64,000 nucleotides of DNA from Bizionia argentinensis JUB59. Its GTDB lineage: Bacteria; Bacteroidota; Bacteroidia; Flavobacteriales; Flavobacteriaceae. A program made the position numbers and the translations under genes. Each line of letters begins with the position of its first letter. The first letter of the stretch is position 1. Under the pieces are notes generated by a model that worked only from the letters and a program-made list of their open reading frames with translations, ran no database searches and was not told the DNA's origin. The DNA lies in assembly GCF_000224335.1 (NCBI RefSeq), contig NZ_AFXZ01000067.1, forward strand, positions 1 through 64,000, given 5' to 3'. Shown here in pieces: positions 44,428 through 55,213 of the stretch.

Positions 44428-45228
44428 TTAATCTAAATAATAAATATAACCAAAATTCAACCAGATCAAATAATCATTATTTTTATTGGATTCTAATTGA
44501 TGATTTAAACCATCTACCCAATCGCTGAAATAGGTTTGTAATCGTAAATCTAACATTAAATCAGATAACTCTGTTAATTTATATCTTACACCAACACTAG
44601 TAACCAAGGAAAAAGCACTTCCAGAGGAAGGGTCAATAGAGCCAGGCTCCCAAGAAGACCAAAAGTTATTTGCGTTTAGAATATTATTGTCTGCCATGCC
44701 AGACACAGGATCCACATAAGAAGTAAAAGCTTTTGGATTATAAGCGGTGTAATGAGCACCAAGACTAACAAAAGGGGCTAAACGATAAGCAAAACCTTGA
44801 AAATCTCGGATACTTAACGGGAAATATTCTAGCTGCACACCAATATCAAAATTATTTGCTTCTCCGGTATGTGCACGAAGCTTCTTGGCATCTTCCTTGT
44901 TGCCTTCGGCCCACGGCCCATGATGTTCCAATTTTGTTTTGTTGAAAGATATTTCACTTCTAATTTTGAAGTGATCGTTAAAATAAGTGTCTGTAGAATA
45001 GCAATTGCAATCCGCTCGGTATGCAAAGTTTATATAATGTACGATTCCGACTCCAAAGCCACTATTGCCAAAGTTGGTTCCACCATCATTGCGCACACCA
45101 AAATCCGATCTAAATTGTACTGGTCCAGCAATAGCCCCGATTTCGTGTGAAAACCCTAATTGTGCAAAACCACACTTTGCGCCTAAAATAAGGAGTAAAA
45201 TGACAGAAAATTGTTTTATTTTGTGCAT
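44428..45228 (-). CDS. Secreted beta-rich protein, THC0290_0291-like family
   Basis: The 266-residue protein has a Sec signal ending GAKCGFAQ. The mature part begins with LGFSHEIGAIAGPVQFRSDF and carries repeated aromatic beta strands (IRSEISFNKTKLEH, NFDIGVQLEYFPLSIRDFQG, LMLDLRLQTYFSDWVD) ending in a terminal aromatic residue pattern (WLNFGYIYYLD). This looks like a small outer-membrane beta-barrel. The N-terminal pattern matches a flavobacterial family I remember as THC0290_0291, whose function is unknown. Its position next to a cystathionine enzyme is not informative. Confidence 0.75.
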   Translation of the reverse strand: MHKIKQFSVILLLILGAKCGFAQLGFSHEIGAIAGPVQFRSDFGVRNDGGTNFGNSGFGVGIVHYINFAYRADCNCYSTDTYFNDHFKIRSEISFNKTKLEHHGPWAEGNKEDAKKLRAHTGEANNFDIGVQLEYFPLSIRDFQGFAYRLAPFVSLGAHYTAYNPKAFTSYVDPVSGMADNNILNANNFWSSWEPGSIDPSSGSAFSLVTSVGVRYKLTELSDLMLDLRLQTYFSDWVDGLNHQLESNKNNDYLIWLNFGYIYYLD

Positions 45229-45407
45229 AGTTGAGCTTCCGCAGTTTATAGAGCAATTTATAAATAAATATATAAAATTGACGTGATTAACTAAATTAAT
45301 TTATGAATGATATTTAAAAAAGCAGATAGATAATTTTTTTTAACATGATAATTGAATTCATAAATGTTTATTTGATGATATAATGAACGGAATTGACATT
45401 TATATAT

Positions 45408-46499
45408 TTATTTTATAAGAAATTTATTGTTGAGAAGAATATCAATATTACGTTCAATAATCTCAAAAATAACAATGTTTGGTGTTTCCTGTTCTATTAA
45501 TTTTTTACTTAACGCATAACTTTTTAGATAGTGAATTTCACCAAAGCTCTCATTAAAATAAGGCATCCAAGCGTAGGAAAATGAATCATGATGCATAAAA
45601 ACTTTTAGCTTTTTATCTGGATTTACCATCTGAAAATAATTTTGGTCTATATTTTTAAATGTTATCTCTGACGCTATTTTTTTTGTTAAGGTCACAGTCG
45701 ATTCCTCTATGTCAAGATTGATCATTTTAATAATATCCCCTTGTCTCACAGATTTAATTTCTATTTTATAATCAGTTAGCTTTACGTTGGGAACTATAAA
45801 GTCCTGGTTTATGTACCTTAAAGTTTCAGTGTAGCCAATAAAAGCGCCAAAATCGTTCCAATGTGAATCAGTTTTAAAGAATAATTGGTTTTTATTTTTT
45901 TTAGCTTTTAATACTTTGGTTAAATCGATGACTTCGAAATTGATATGATTTTTTAAATAGTCTTTTAGTACGTCTAAATTTGACATTTGCTCCTTTAGTT
46001 GAAAGGGTAATTGTTCTTTATAAACACTGTTTTTATTAGGGGGAATTACTAAATAAAATGTAATATTTTGTTCCTTTAAATAGTTTTTAACCTCGTTCAG
46101 ATTATTAGCAATTTCTTTTAGTTCACTTGTGCTAAAATAATTGTAACCAAAAGCATTATTTAAAATATTGTTGTAACTGTTACCTAAAAAATACCAACCA
46201 TTTTGACCTTTAACTACTTTATTTGGCATGGGGGTTTCTCTTAAAGCTTGATACTTAAAGTCAATATAACTATTTACTAGAGTTGTTTTTAAACCAAAAC
46301 TCTCTGCGTAATTATTTTTAAATTGTTTTAGGAATGCTATAGGTTTAGTTATGTTATGTAAAAATGTGTTTTGAAATCCCTTATTTTCATCCTTTTTTGT
46401 AGTTTCTAAATTGGAAATCATAACCACATTAGGAGCTATTATCATCATTAAAAAAATGATTATAACTAGTAATTGCTCTATGTTTTTTCTATTTTTCAT
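45408..46499 (-). CDS. AlgJ/AlgX-like O-acetyltransferase accessory protein
   Basis: The 363-residue protein is anchored by one N-terminal membrane helix (LLVIIIFLMMIIAPNVVMI). It has the SGNH-like motifs of the AlgX/AlgJ family: GWYFLGN near residue 105, FFKTDSHWNDFGAFIGY near 210 (Asp-x-His-Trp), and MHHDSFSYAWMPYFNESF near 310. These proteins transfer acetyl groups to exported polysaccharides in the periplasm. Its start overlaps the stop of the AlgI-like gene by one base, so the two are translated together. No polysaccharide synthase is nearby, so the acceptor is unknown. Confidence 0.87.
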   Translation of the reverse strand: MKNRKNIEQLLVIIIFLMMIIAPNVVMISNLETTKKDENKGFQNTFLHNITKPIAFLKQFKNNYAESFGLKTTLVNSYIDFKYQALRETPMPNKVVKGQNGWYFLGNSYNNILNNAFGYNYFSTSELKEIANNLNEVKNYLKEQNITFYLVIPPNKNSVYKEQLPFQLKEQMSNLDVLKDYLKNHINFEVIDLTKVLKAKKNKNQLFFKTDSHWNDFGAFIGYTETLRYINQDFIVPNVKLTDYKIEIKSVRQGDIIKMINLDIEESTVTLTKKIASEITFKNIDQNYFQMVNPDKKLKVFMHHDSFSYAWMPYFNESFGEIHYLKSYALSKKLIEQETPNIVIFEIIERNIDILLNNKFLIK

Positions 46500-47923
46500 T
46501 AAAATCTAAAGTAGATAAATGGATTATAAGAGTCCGTTGCAATGTAAATGAAACAAATAAAGAATAGAATAAAGAGTCCTATTAATTTAATAGAAGATAG
46601 TACTTTGTAGTTAATCGATGTTATATTTAAATTTTGAATATATGTGGCTATATTTTTATAAATGGGCGTAGATAAAATAGCTGCAACAATTAGTGCAAAC
46701 ACAACTTCATAAGTTAAGTAAAAACTTAAAAAGTCAAAATTAGTCGTAAGTGTAAAGTTAAACATCGTTGTTATATAATTAAATGCGTCAATCATGGTAT
46801 CGCTTCTAAAAAATACCCAAGAAATATTTATAATTAGTATAACATAAATATGAGATATTAAGGATGATATTTTTAGGCCTTTAAGCTCAAGTACACGCTC
46901 TAGAATTAGAAAAGCGCCGTGAAAAAGTCCCCAAAACACAAAAGTCCAGCTTGCGCCATGCCATAATCCTGTAATAAAAAACACGATTATTAAGTTTATG
47001 TATGTTCGCCATTTCCCTTTTCTGTTTCCGCCAATGGAGATGTATAAATAATCTCTAAACCAAGTTGAAAGTGTTATGTGCCAACGCCTCCAGAACTCTC
47101 GCATCGATTTTGATATATATGGGTAATTAAAATTTTCTGGAAAATTAAAGCCAAACATTTTTCCTAATCCAATGGCCATGTCAGAATAGCCCGAAAAGTC
47201 AAAATATATTTGAAAACTATATGCCATAATACCTAGCCAAGCTATAACTGCTGAAGACTCAGATGCGGGTAAATTAAAGACACCATCTGCTAATAAAGCA
47301 CAATTATTGGCAATAATCATTTTTTTTGAGAGCCCTATAATAAAACGTTGCACCCCTTCATAAAAAAGGGTGACGGTTACCTTTCTATCTTTTAATTCTT
47401 TTTCAATATTAGCATACCTTACAATTGGACCCGCAATTAGTTGTGGGAATAGTGTAACATATGTGGCGAAATCGATAAAGTTTTTGGAAGCTTTTACATG
47501 GCCTCTATATACATCAATAGTATAAGACATGGTTTGAAACGTATAAAAACTAATACCTATGGGTAAGGCTATATTTGATAATTCTAAAGCAGATTCAGAA
47601 CTCAGGTTTAAATATTCTAATACTTGAATTAAGTTTTCAGAAATAAAATTGGCATATTTAAAATATAAAAGAATAGAAATATTAAAACCTATAGAAAAGA
47701 TTAAGCCTAGCCTTCTTTTTCCATAACTTATAAGAATTCCGCTGGTGTAATCTACAATTGCCGATAGTAGTATTAAGAGAACTAATTCTTTTTCGCCCCA
47801 AGTATAAAACACAAGGCTAAACAACAACAACGTGTAGTTTTTGAGTTTTTTTGGTGTTAAAAAATAGGTAAGCAGAACAACAGGAAGAAATAGGAATAAG
47901 AATATTGGACTGCTAAATAACAT
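46499..47923 (-). CDS. MBOAT-family O-acyltransferase, AlgI-like
   Basis: The 474-residue polytopic protein has about eleven membrane helices. The AlgI hallmarks are present: IALPIGISFYTFQTMSYTID, FPQLIAGPIVRY, FSGYSDMAIGLGKMFGF, EFWRRWHITLSTWFRDYLYI and GLWHGASWTFVFWGLFHGAF with the catalytic-type His. It passes acetyl groups across the inner membrane to the AlgJ-like partner encoded next. The pair forms a polysaccharide O-acetylation unit, as in alginate or cell-wall systems. It is divergent from porZ with an 87-bp gap. Confidence 0.93.
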   Translation of the reverse strand: MLFSSPIFLFLFLPVVLLTYFLTPKKLKNYTLLLFSLVFYTWGEKELVLLILLSAIVDYTSGILISYGKRRLGLIFSIGFNISILLYFKYANFISENLIQVLEYLNLSSESALELSNIALPIGISFYTFQTMSYTIDVYRGHVKASKNFIDFATYVTLFPQLIAGPIVRYANIEKELKDRKVTVTLFYEGVQRFIIGLSKKMIIANNCALLADGVFNLPASESSAVIAWLGIMAYSFQIYFDFSGYSDMAIGLGKMFGFNFPENFNYPYISKSMREFWRRWHITLSTWFRDYLYISIGGNRKGKWRTYINLIIVFFITGLWHGASWTFVFWGLFHGAFLILERVLELKGLKISSLISHIYVILIINISWVFFRSDTMIDAFNYITTMFNFTLTTNFDFLSFYLTYEVVFALIVAAILSTPIYKNIATYIQNLNITSINYKVLSSIKLIGLFILFFICFIYIATDSYNPFIYFRF

Positions 47924-48010
47924 TAAATAAGCCTAATTAATAAAACCAAAAATACAATAAATTATAGTATTTTTGGTTTAAACTATAGGCTTAAAAAATA
48001 GCTAGTATTA

Positions 48011-50389
48011 ATGAAGAAAATCCAAAACAAGCTATTTCTAACATTAGCACTACTTTTAGTGTTTAACATAGTTTTAAGTCAAGATTATTCGTCAAATTGG
48101 AAAGGGCACTTTTCTTTTTTAAATATTCAGAGCGTTTCAAGAGGGGAGACTAAAATTTTTGCAGCATCAGATAATGCAGTTTTTAGTTATGATATTCTTA
48201 CCAAAGAAATCAAGGAAATTACAACAGTAAATGGTTTGGCAGGTGAACTTATATCGACTATTTATTATAGTGAAACATATGAACTACTGCTTATTGGATA
48301 CGTTAACGGTCTCTTGGAAATTGTTTTTGAAGATGATGATGAGATTTTAAGTATTGTAGATATTAAAAATAAACCCAGTATTCCTCCAAATATCAAGCGG
48401 ATTAACCATTTTAATTTAATTGGTGATTTAGTTTATATTTCAACCGATTATGGGATATCTGTTTATGATATCCGAAATTTAGAATTTGGCGACACTTTTT
48501 TTATTGGTGATGACGGAGCCCAAGTTAAAGTTAAACAAACCACGGTTTATAATGGTTATATCTATGCAGCCTGTGATTTTAATAATACGGGTATAAGAAA
48601 AGCATTGCTTTCTAGTTCTAACTTGATTAATTATCAAGAATGGGATAAAATTTTAAATGGGAATTTTAAATTTATTCAAAATGTTAGTAACAAACTTTAT
48701 ACAATTCGGTCGAACGGAGTTCTCTACGATATAAATACAGACGATACATCTTCTAATTTATTCACCTATTCAGTATTGCCCACTGAAATGGTCACTATTA
48801 ATAATAAATTATTAGTTACTACAAGAAATAATGTATTCGTTTACGATGATGCATTAAATGAACTATCCGTTATAAACCAAGTTAGTGATTTTTCGACGAT
48901 TTTTTCTTGTGCCACTATATTCGAAAATGATCAAGTTTATATTGGCACTAAAAACATAAATAATCAAGGAAAACCTGGGTTTGGAATTCTAGAAACGAGT
49001 TTAAGTGATTCTTCAAATTTTAATGAAATCCATCCAGACGGGCCATTAATGAATAGGGTTTTTTCAGTAGAAATTAAAAACAATTACCTTTGGTGTACAT
49101 TTGGCGGCTATTCTGTCTTTTATGAGTGGGTTGGGGATTTCGCCTATTCGGGGTTAAGTCATTTTGTTAACGAACAATGGGTAAATAAGCCTTATGATTC
49201 TATCGCCGCAGTAGTAGATAATCCAAGGTTTTTATCCCATATGTCTATTAATCCATTTAATCCAAGTCAAGTTTATGTTGGATCCTACTATTCTGGATTA
49301 ATTAATGTCCAAAATGGAGAAATCATAGATATTTATAATAAAGATAATAGTACAATCATGCCTTTTGTTAATGATTTTCATCTAACGCTTGCCTCGCGTT
49401 TTGACAGTCAAGGGGCCCTTTGGGTTACAAATGGAAGAGTTAACAATCCTTTAAATAGGTTTAAAGACGGGCAATGGACATCTTATGATTTAACGGGAAT
49501 TATCAGTGCTCCATTAAATAATTTAGGTTTTGCGGATATTGTTTTTGATGGGTCAGGAAATGTGTTTTTTGGTTCTTACGGTGCTGGAATTATAGGCTTG
49601 AATATAATTGGGAATGGCACTTTTAAAAACATTGCAGATGAAAGTCAGAATATGCCTTCAACTTATGTATCAGCTCTTGCCATCGATAAAAATAGTCAGG
49701 TTTGGATCGGTACTAATAAAGGATTGCGAGTGCTATATAATGCAGCAAGTTTTTTTACTGAAAGTAACCTAGAGGTGCAGTCTATTATAATTTTAGATGA
49801 AGGTGTGCCAAAAGAATTATTGTATCAACAATTTATTTCCGATATTGAAGTCGACGGTGCAAATAATAAATGGATTTCAGCTATTGGTTCTGGAGTGTTT
49901 TACTTATCTGCCGATGGGCAGAAAACTATTCATCACTTTACTAAAGATAATTCACCCTTACCAAACAATGACGTTGTTGATATTGCGATTAATGAAATAA
50001 ACGGAGATGTTTATTTTGCTACACGTGAAGGAATGGTCTCCTTCGGTTCCGGGAGTTCGGAAACCAAACAGTCATTAGCCAATGCCTATGTATATCCTAA
50101 TCCTGTGCGACCTTCTTTTAATATTACCGAAGAAAAAGTAAAAATAAAAGATATTTCAGAAAATGTGAATATCAAAATTACAGATATTGAAGGGAATTTA
50201 GTGGCAGAAGGGCAGTCTAGAACAAACAACAGGTATAAAGGTTACAACTTGGAAATAGATGGTGGCGTGGCGTATTGGAATGGAACGAATTTATCAAATA
50301 ATGTAGTAAGAACAGGCGTTTACCTTATTATGCTTTCAGATTTAGATACCTTTGAAACCAAAGTGCTAAAGGTAATGATTGTCCGATAA
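48011..50389 (+). CDS. porZ: Type IX secretion system protein PorZ (propeller protein)
   Basis: The 792-residue protein has a signal peptide ending VLSQ. The body is made of two beta-propellers rich in two-component-regulator-type blades (VNGLAGELISTIYYSETYEL, VSALAIDKNSQVWIGTNKGL, NDVVDIAINEINGDVYFATR). The C-terminal 90 residues form a T9SS type A sorting domain (YVYPNPVRPSFNI ... RTGVYLIMLSD, KVLKVMIVR). In Porphyromonas, PorZ is part of the cell-surface attachment complex that handles the anionic LPS used to anchor T9SS cargo. Its stop shares a base with recO, a pairing common in Flavobacteriia. Architecture and neighbourhood both support the name. Confidence 0.9.
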   Translation: MKKIQNKLFLTLALLLVFNIVLSQDYSSNWKGHFSFLNIQSVSRGETKIFAASDNAVFSYDILTKEIKEITTVNGLAGELISTIYYSETYELLLIGYVNGLLEIVFEDDDEILSIVDIKNKPSIPPNIKRINHFNLIGDLVYISTDYGISVYDIRNLEFGDTFFIGDDGAQVKVKQTTVYNGYIYAACDFNNTGIRKALLSSSNLINYQEWDKILNGNFKFIQNVSNKLYTIRSNGVLYDINTDDTSSNLFTYSVLPTEMVTINNKLLVTTRNNVFVYDDALNELSVINQVSDFSTIFSCATIFENDQVYIGTKNINNQGKPGFGILETSLSDSSNFNEIHPDGPLMNRVFSVEIKNNYLWCTFGGYSVFYEWVGDFAYSGLSHFVNEQWVNKPYDSIAAVVDNPRFLSHMSINPFNPSQVYVGSYYSGLINVQNGEIIDIYNKDNSTIMPFVNDFHLTLASRFDSQGALWVTNGRVNNPLNRFKDGQWTSYDLTGIISAPLNNLGFADIVFDGSGNVFFGSYGAGIIGLNIIGNGTFKNIADESQNMPSTYVSALAIDKNSQVWIGTNKGLRVLYNAASFFTESNLEVQSIIILDEGVPKELLYQQFISDIEVDGANNKWISAIGSGVFYLSADGQKTIHHFTKDNSPLPNNDVVDIAINEINGDVYFATREGMVSFGSGSSETKQSLANAYVYPNPVRPSFNITEEKVKIKDISENVNIKITDIEGNLVAEGQSRTNNRYKGYNLEIDGGVAYWNGTNLSNNVVRTGVYLIMLSDLDTFETKVLKVMIVR

Positions 50390-51105
50390 TGTCTACATCT
50401 GTAAAAGCCATTGTGCTATCAAAAATTAAGTATCGCGATAATGATTTAATTGTTAGTTGCTATACACAACACCGCGGTTTATCTAGTTATTTAATACGTG
50501 GTGCATTTAAAAGTAAGCGGTCGGGAACAATTGCTTATTACCAAATGCTTTCTCAATTAGAAATTGTTGAAACCTACAAACCCAATCAATCACTTCATTA
50601 TATAAAAGAAGTAAAATCGAGTTTTGTTTATAGTACACTTCACACAAATGTTATAAAAAGTAGCATTGTGCTATTTCTTTCAGAAGTATTAGCCAACGTT
50701 TTAAAAGAAGAGGAACAAAATACATTGCTTTTTGATTATTTAGAAACGGCGTTACAATGGTTAGATTCGGAAACCAATTACGCCAATTTTCATTTGTTGT
50801 TTCTTTTAAAACTCACCAAACATTTAGGTTTTTATCCTGACACAAAACAAATTGAAGTAGGTGTTTTTAATTTACAAACAGGATACTTTGAGCCTAGCGC
50901 TCAGCATATTTACTCGATTTCTCAAGAAAACAATAGTATTTTAAAGCAGTTGTTGATCATAAATTTTGACGCATTAAACAGTGTTAAATTAAATGCAAAT
51001 CAGCGACAAGCTTTCTTAAATATGTTGATGCAGTATTTTGAGTTGCATCTTGGATATTTCAGAAAGCCCAGATCTCTGGAAATATTTAATGAAGTATTTA
51101 AATAA
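50389..51105 (+). CDS. recO: DNA repair protein RecO
   Basis: The 238-residue protein has the RecO N-terminal OB-fold (KAIVLSKIKYRDNDLIVSCY, RGLSSYLIRGAFKSKR). A helical C-terminal domain follows (LLKLTKHLGFYPD). RecO anneals DNA and loads RecA with RecR at gaps. The zinc-finger cysteines found in many RecO proteins are missing, as is common in Bacteroidetes versions. It starts at the TAATG overlap with porZ, so expression is coupled to the secretion gene although the functions are unrelated. Confidence 0.92.
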   Translation: MSTSVKAIVLSKIKYRDNDLIVSCYTQHRGLSSYLIRGAFKSKRSGTIAYYQMLSQLEIVETYKPNQSLHYIKEVKSSFVYSTLHTNVIKSSIVLFLSEVLANVLKEEEQNTLLFDYLETALQWLDSETNYANFHLLFLLKLTKHLGFYPDTKQIEVGVFNLQTGYFEPSAQHIYSISQENNSILKQLLIINFDALNSVKLNANQRQAFLNMLMQYFELHLGYFRKPRSLEIFNEVFK

Positions 51106-51138
51106 TAAACCGTTAATTAGTCTTATACATATAAGTGT

Positions 51139-54100
51139 CTACTTCTTCACAGCTTTTTTTACCAATATTTGATTGTTAGATAACGTCACTTTCGCCATAA
51201 ATGCGGCGCTACGTAAGTTTGATAAATTGTAAGTTTCCGTATTAGATGAACCTTTAAGCTTATACAGCGTACGACCTAACATATCAATTATTTCAACGGA
51301 TTTTATAGTTGCAGTTTTAGCGTCAAGACTAAATTTCATGATATCATTGTTTATTTCAATAATAGTTAAGTTGTTAGTATTGAATGTCGAGTTATTTAAG
51401 GAGAGAGCGTTATTTCTAAATACAATTTCAAAACGGTTATTGAATTCACCTTTTTCAGAAGTGAAGTTATAAGGTGAATTACTTATGCTATGGACTATGC
51501 TTAACAAATTATCTTTCAAGTAAATCGTTTGGTTTCCAGTTTCAAATAACCCGTCGATAGCTGCAATAGCAATGATGTGATTTCCTTGTGAAGTGATTTT
51601 TACACCTAAATGAATTACATCCGTATCCGTGAATGGTAATGGGCGTCCTTGTATAACAAAATTTTCATTAACGATTAATGAATAAAAGTTTGAATTATCC
51701 GTAATAGCATCAAAAACACGATCACGTTCAAACGTAGCATTGAGAATATAACCAATTAAAATTCGTGTTGTTTCTGTGTTTTGAGAAACCAAATCTAACC
51801 AAATTCTATGCTTTTCATCTGGTTGTTTAGTTTTATAGAATTGCGAATTATTGTGAGTTATATTTCGCATATTATTTCTAAACTCTATTGGCTGCGTAAC
51901 TGCAGGACCATTCACCATATTTACCATAAAGCTTTGACCAGCGGCAATTTTCCCATTAAATACAGAAGGTCCCGATGTAGTTCCTGTTCCGTTATGAGTT
52001 ATATAGTCGTTAGTGGTGTAATTAGATCCAAAATTATCATAAAAAGGATCTGGAATCGCCTTTGAAGGTAATGTGCCATGTGTCCAAATATTTACAAAAC
52101 CATCTAAAACAGCACTATTCGTAGGGTTGGTTAAAAAATCAACAACATTTATAGCCGAAGGATATGGATTGCCAACTAAATTCCAGTTGTCATCAACTCC
52201 TGGAAGGTTACCTCTCGAAACATTACGAGTAATAAATCCGTTAAATGGTTTCCCATTATTAAAAGTTGCTGTGATATTCGTATTTGTTGCAGAATACGAA
52301 TCTGGACCTCTAACAATATAGCCTTCGCCCGGTTGCATAGCTTCTCCGGAGGCTGCAACCCAGTTTCCTTGACTACCTTCAGGATTTGTAATGGTTGTGT
52401 TCCAACGATAAATTTTATGAGTTGGTGTGCCAGCACCGTAAATATCGTTTATAGAATAGCCTTGAAGAGGTGCCGACCAGTACACGTAATCTAAACGTCT
52501 AATATTTGTACTCCGTTTCATGGTTATGTTACCTGTATTGGTGTCAAAGTCGTTCACTTGAATTAAACTTCCAGAGTTTTCAATGGTTATATCACCGTTA
52601 TTTGTGATATTAAAATTCACATTAACATAATCACTACTATTAATTATTAATGTGGAACCGGAGTTTACAATTAATCTACAAGCATCAAAACTGATTTGAC
52701 CATTGGTACCATTACTTGTATCGTAATTAGCATCTAATATTGCTATTTTATCTATAGTTGGTGTTGTGGACCAGCCGGAACCTGTCCATATAGCTTGCTC
52801 AACTTTAAGTCTCACGGTTTCACTTGCTGTATAACATCTTGCAGAATCCTCTCTTACTTGGCAATAATATTGGTAATTATCTAGATTTAACGTGTTTAAA
52901 ACATTTAGAGTATGGCTGTTGGCGCCTGTATAAGTTGCACCATTAGAAATAGTAGTCCAATCTAAAGTGCCTGGTGCTGATACATACCATTGGTAGGATA
53001 AAACGTTTCCATTAGGAAACCCTTCAGTTGCCGATACACTAATAGATGCACTGAGGTCGCAATTATTTGACGATATGTTAGGTTGAATAGTTATTACTGG
53101 AGGTGTACCTATTGAAAAATCGAAATTTCCAACATCGTCATAATTTACAGGCGTAAAACTCGTCCAATCGGTCTCACTCCAAGTGGTACTTGGCGCTATA
53201 ATTCCAGAATTTTTTCTGCGATAGTTATAGCTTTTGGATGCAATAGCGAAAACATCTCCAGATATGTCTCCCCAAAGATCTATCCAGGTATTCGTAGTGG
53301 AATTGAATAACCTAATGTGGTCATTATTATTAATACCAGTTGCGTTATCCGTTTGGTCTGCGGTATAGATTCCGTGCGGATTACTGGCCTCTAAAGCTCC
53401 AAAAGCTAATACAAAGACGCGGTTATTGGCAATACTTCCTATTAACGGAATAGTATGTGTGGGACTTGTAGCACCATTATTATGTAATCTAATTTGATAA
53501 TCAGCTAAGCTCACTGCTGAACCTGTACCATTAAATATTTCAACATAAGTGTGAGAGCCGGTGCCATGATCCGTTATTTCGCTAATAAATAAGTCTGTAG
53601 GAATACTTCCAGAACTACCTTCACAATCTGAAATTAGTTGATCAATTACCGTAAAATAATTAGAACTTAAGCAACCTAGATCATCTTTAACTTCTATACT
53701 TCCAGTTGTAGCTCCTGCAGGAATAGTAACTTCCAATTCATTACTGGAAAGTACAGTTACACTTGCAGAAATACTATTTACGGAAACAAATGTGGAGCCT
53801 CCAAAATTAGTAGTGGTTGAAGTGATATTAACTATGGTTCCCACTGGTGCATTGTTTGGTAAGGAGGTAAGTGCTCCGGATGAACAGGTGCCAACACCTT
53901 GAATGTTAAATATGTAAGGGTTCTCGTCAGTATCGTTGCTTAATATAGTTATTATTGTAGTTCTTAATCCAATTCCTGAAGGCGCAAAAGTTATTTCAAA
54001 ATCGACTTTATCACCTGCTGTTAAAGTTTGCGGAGCTGGATTCAAAGAAATTAAAAATTCTCCTGGGTTAGAAGATGTGATACTCGTTAAATCTAAATTA

Positions 54101-55098
54101 GCAGAACCTTCACTACTTACATGAAAAGTTCTAGGCGCGGTAAAATCACCTATTACTGTTGAAGCAAAAACAGTGCTATAACCAATGTTGGGAAGAGAAC
54201 CATTTGGAATAGAACTAAACGTACTGCGTTCAATATCTATTTCAGGAGTAGGCACGAAACTAAAACCAGTAATGTTTACAATACATGAGCCTTCATTACT
54301 GTCGTTATTATTAATAGTTAAAAGCCCATTTTTTGTTCCAACTGTAGAAGGATTAAATCCTACGGTAACCATTTGGGAGGTGCCGGAAGTAATTGTTATG
54401 GGCGTAGTAGGCGAAACAATGGAGTAGTCGCCAGTGATAGTAATGGAACTGATATCTAAATTTACAATTCCAATATTTTTAATATCAAAAGTTAAATCAG
54501 TATTACTAGTAAAAGGTTGTGAACCAAAATCTATAAAATAACCACAGCTCTGATTGCTGCCTATATTATCTACTAGCTGTAACTCTGGATTTGGTAAGCC
54601 CGTATAGGAAGACCATTCAATATCATCAACAATAACTTGACTATTTGTAATGTTTCTTAATTCAATAGTTACATTCCCACCCAAATCTATTCCAGTTACA
54701 GAAAATATATGTTCATTATAATCATCAAAAGGGATTGAGGCACCTTGATAAACTCCATTGACAAAGAGTTCAACTTGCCGGTTGCCTCCACCTGTAAATC
54801 CCTTATATAGCTTAACTGAAAAATCTCCAATACCACCAGCTACTGGACTTGATGTTATTTTACTAAAATCTGCAATAGATCTTAACATTAATGCATTTCC
54901 ATTAATTCCAGAACTGTTGGCATCTCCATTCTCATCTCTAGACTCTATATAATTCCATGAAACCCCATTATTTCCGAGAAAGTTATTATCTGCATAAGAA
55001 GCAGTAGCATTTGAATTATCAAAATTTTCCAAACCCTGTCCAAACCCCAAAAGCGAGCATAAAAGAGTAATAAATATTGGTACGTATTGGTGTCTCAT
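51139..55098 (-). CDS. Very large T9SS-secreted multidomain surface protein
   Basis: I chose ATG 55098 for the signal peptide MRHQYVPIFITLLCSLLGFG; a longer frame adds sequence without that property. The roughly 1319-residue protein has, in order: an N-terminal beta-sandwich, two choice-of-anchor D/ASPM-like repeats (about 180-400, TFDIKNIGIVNLDISSITIT), an IPT/TIG-like segment (about 410-483), and a lamin-tail domain (about 498-660, LFISEITDHGTGSHTYVEIF). An Ig-like domain (about 663-766) and a long beta region with GNPYPSAINVV follow. It ends in a T9SS type A sorting tail (SVEIIDMLGRTLYKL ... ILVKKAVKK). It is likely a cell-surface or released structural protein. No catalytic domain is seen. 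Confidence 0.9.
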   Translation of the reverse strand: MRHQYVPIFITLLCSLLGFGQGLENFDNSNATASYADNNFLGNNGVSWNYIESRDENGDANSSGINGNALMLRSIADFSKITSSPVAGGIGDFSVKLYKGFTGGGNRQVELFVNGVYQGASIPFDDYNEHIFSVTGIDLGGNVTIELRNITNSQVIVDDIEWSSYTGLPNPELQLVDNIGSNQSCGYFIDFGSQPFTSNTDLTFDIKNIGIVNLDISSITITGDYSIVSPTTPITITSGTSQMVTVGFNPSTVGTKNGLLTINNNDSNEGSCIVNITGFSFVPTPEIDIERSTFSSIPNGSLPNIGYSTVFASTVIGDFTAPRTFHVSSEGSANLDLTSITSSNPGEFLISLNPAPQTLTAGDKVDFEITFAPSGIGLRTTIITILSNDTDENPYIFNIQGVGTCSSGALTSLPNNAPVGTIVNITSTTTNFGGSTFVSVNSISASVTVLSSNELEVTIPAGATTGSIEVKDDLGCLSSNYFTVIDQLISDCEGSSGSIPTDLFISEITDHGTGSHTYVEIFNGTGSAVSLADYQIRLHNNGATSPTHTIPLIGSIANNRVFVLAFGALEASNPHGIYTADQTDNATGINNNDHIRLFNSTTNTWIDLWGDISGDVFAIASKSYNYRRKNSGIIAPSTTWSETDWTSFTPVNYDDVGNFDFSIGTPPVITIQPNISSNNCDLSASISVSATEGFPNGNVLSYQWYVSAPGTLDWTTISNGATYTGANSHTLNVLNTLNLDNYQYYCQVREDSARCYTASETVRLKVEQAIWTGSGWSTTPTIDKIAILDANYDTSNGTNGQISFDACRLIVNSGSTLIINSSDYVNVNFNITNNGDITIENSGSLIQVNDFDTNTGNITMKRSTNIRRLDYVYWSAPLQGYSINDIYGAGTPTHKIYRWNTTITNPEGSQGNWVAASGEAMQPGEGYIVRGPDSYSATNTNITATFNNGKPFNGFITRNVSRGNLPGVDDNWNLVGNPYPSAINVVDFLTNPTNSAVLDGFVNIWTHGTLPSKAIPDPFYDNFGSNYTTNDYITHNGTGTTSGPSVFNGKIAAGQSFMVNMVNGPAVTQPIEFRNNMRNITHNNSQFYKTKQPDEKHRIWLDLVSQNTETTRILIGYILNATFERDRVFDAITDNSNFYSLIVNENFVIQGRPLPFTDTDVIHLGVKITSQGNHIIAIAAIDGLFETGNQTIYLKDNLLSIVHSISNSPYNFTSEKGEFNNRFEIVFRNNALSLNNSTFNTNNLTIIEINNDIMKFSLDAKTATIKSVEIIDMLGRTLYKLKGSSNTETYNLSNLRSAAFMAKVTLSNNQILVKKAVKK

Positions 55099-55213
55099 AA
55101 TGGAGTTTTTACGGTTATAAGAGAGCTGGGGATTCAAATATAATCTAAAACGCATTGAAATACAGTACTTTACGGTTTTTAATTTTAGATTAATTGTTGT
55201 TACCTTGTCGGCC

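Noticed and set aside
44829-45286. Overlapping small frames on both strands within the beta-barrel gene at 44428-45228
   Set aside because: They are shadows of the strongly supported secreted protein and have no start signals.
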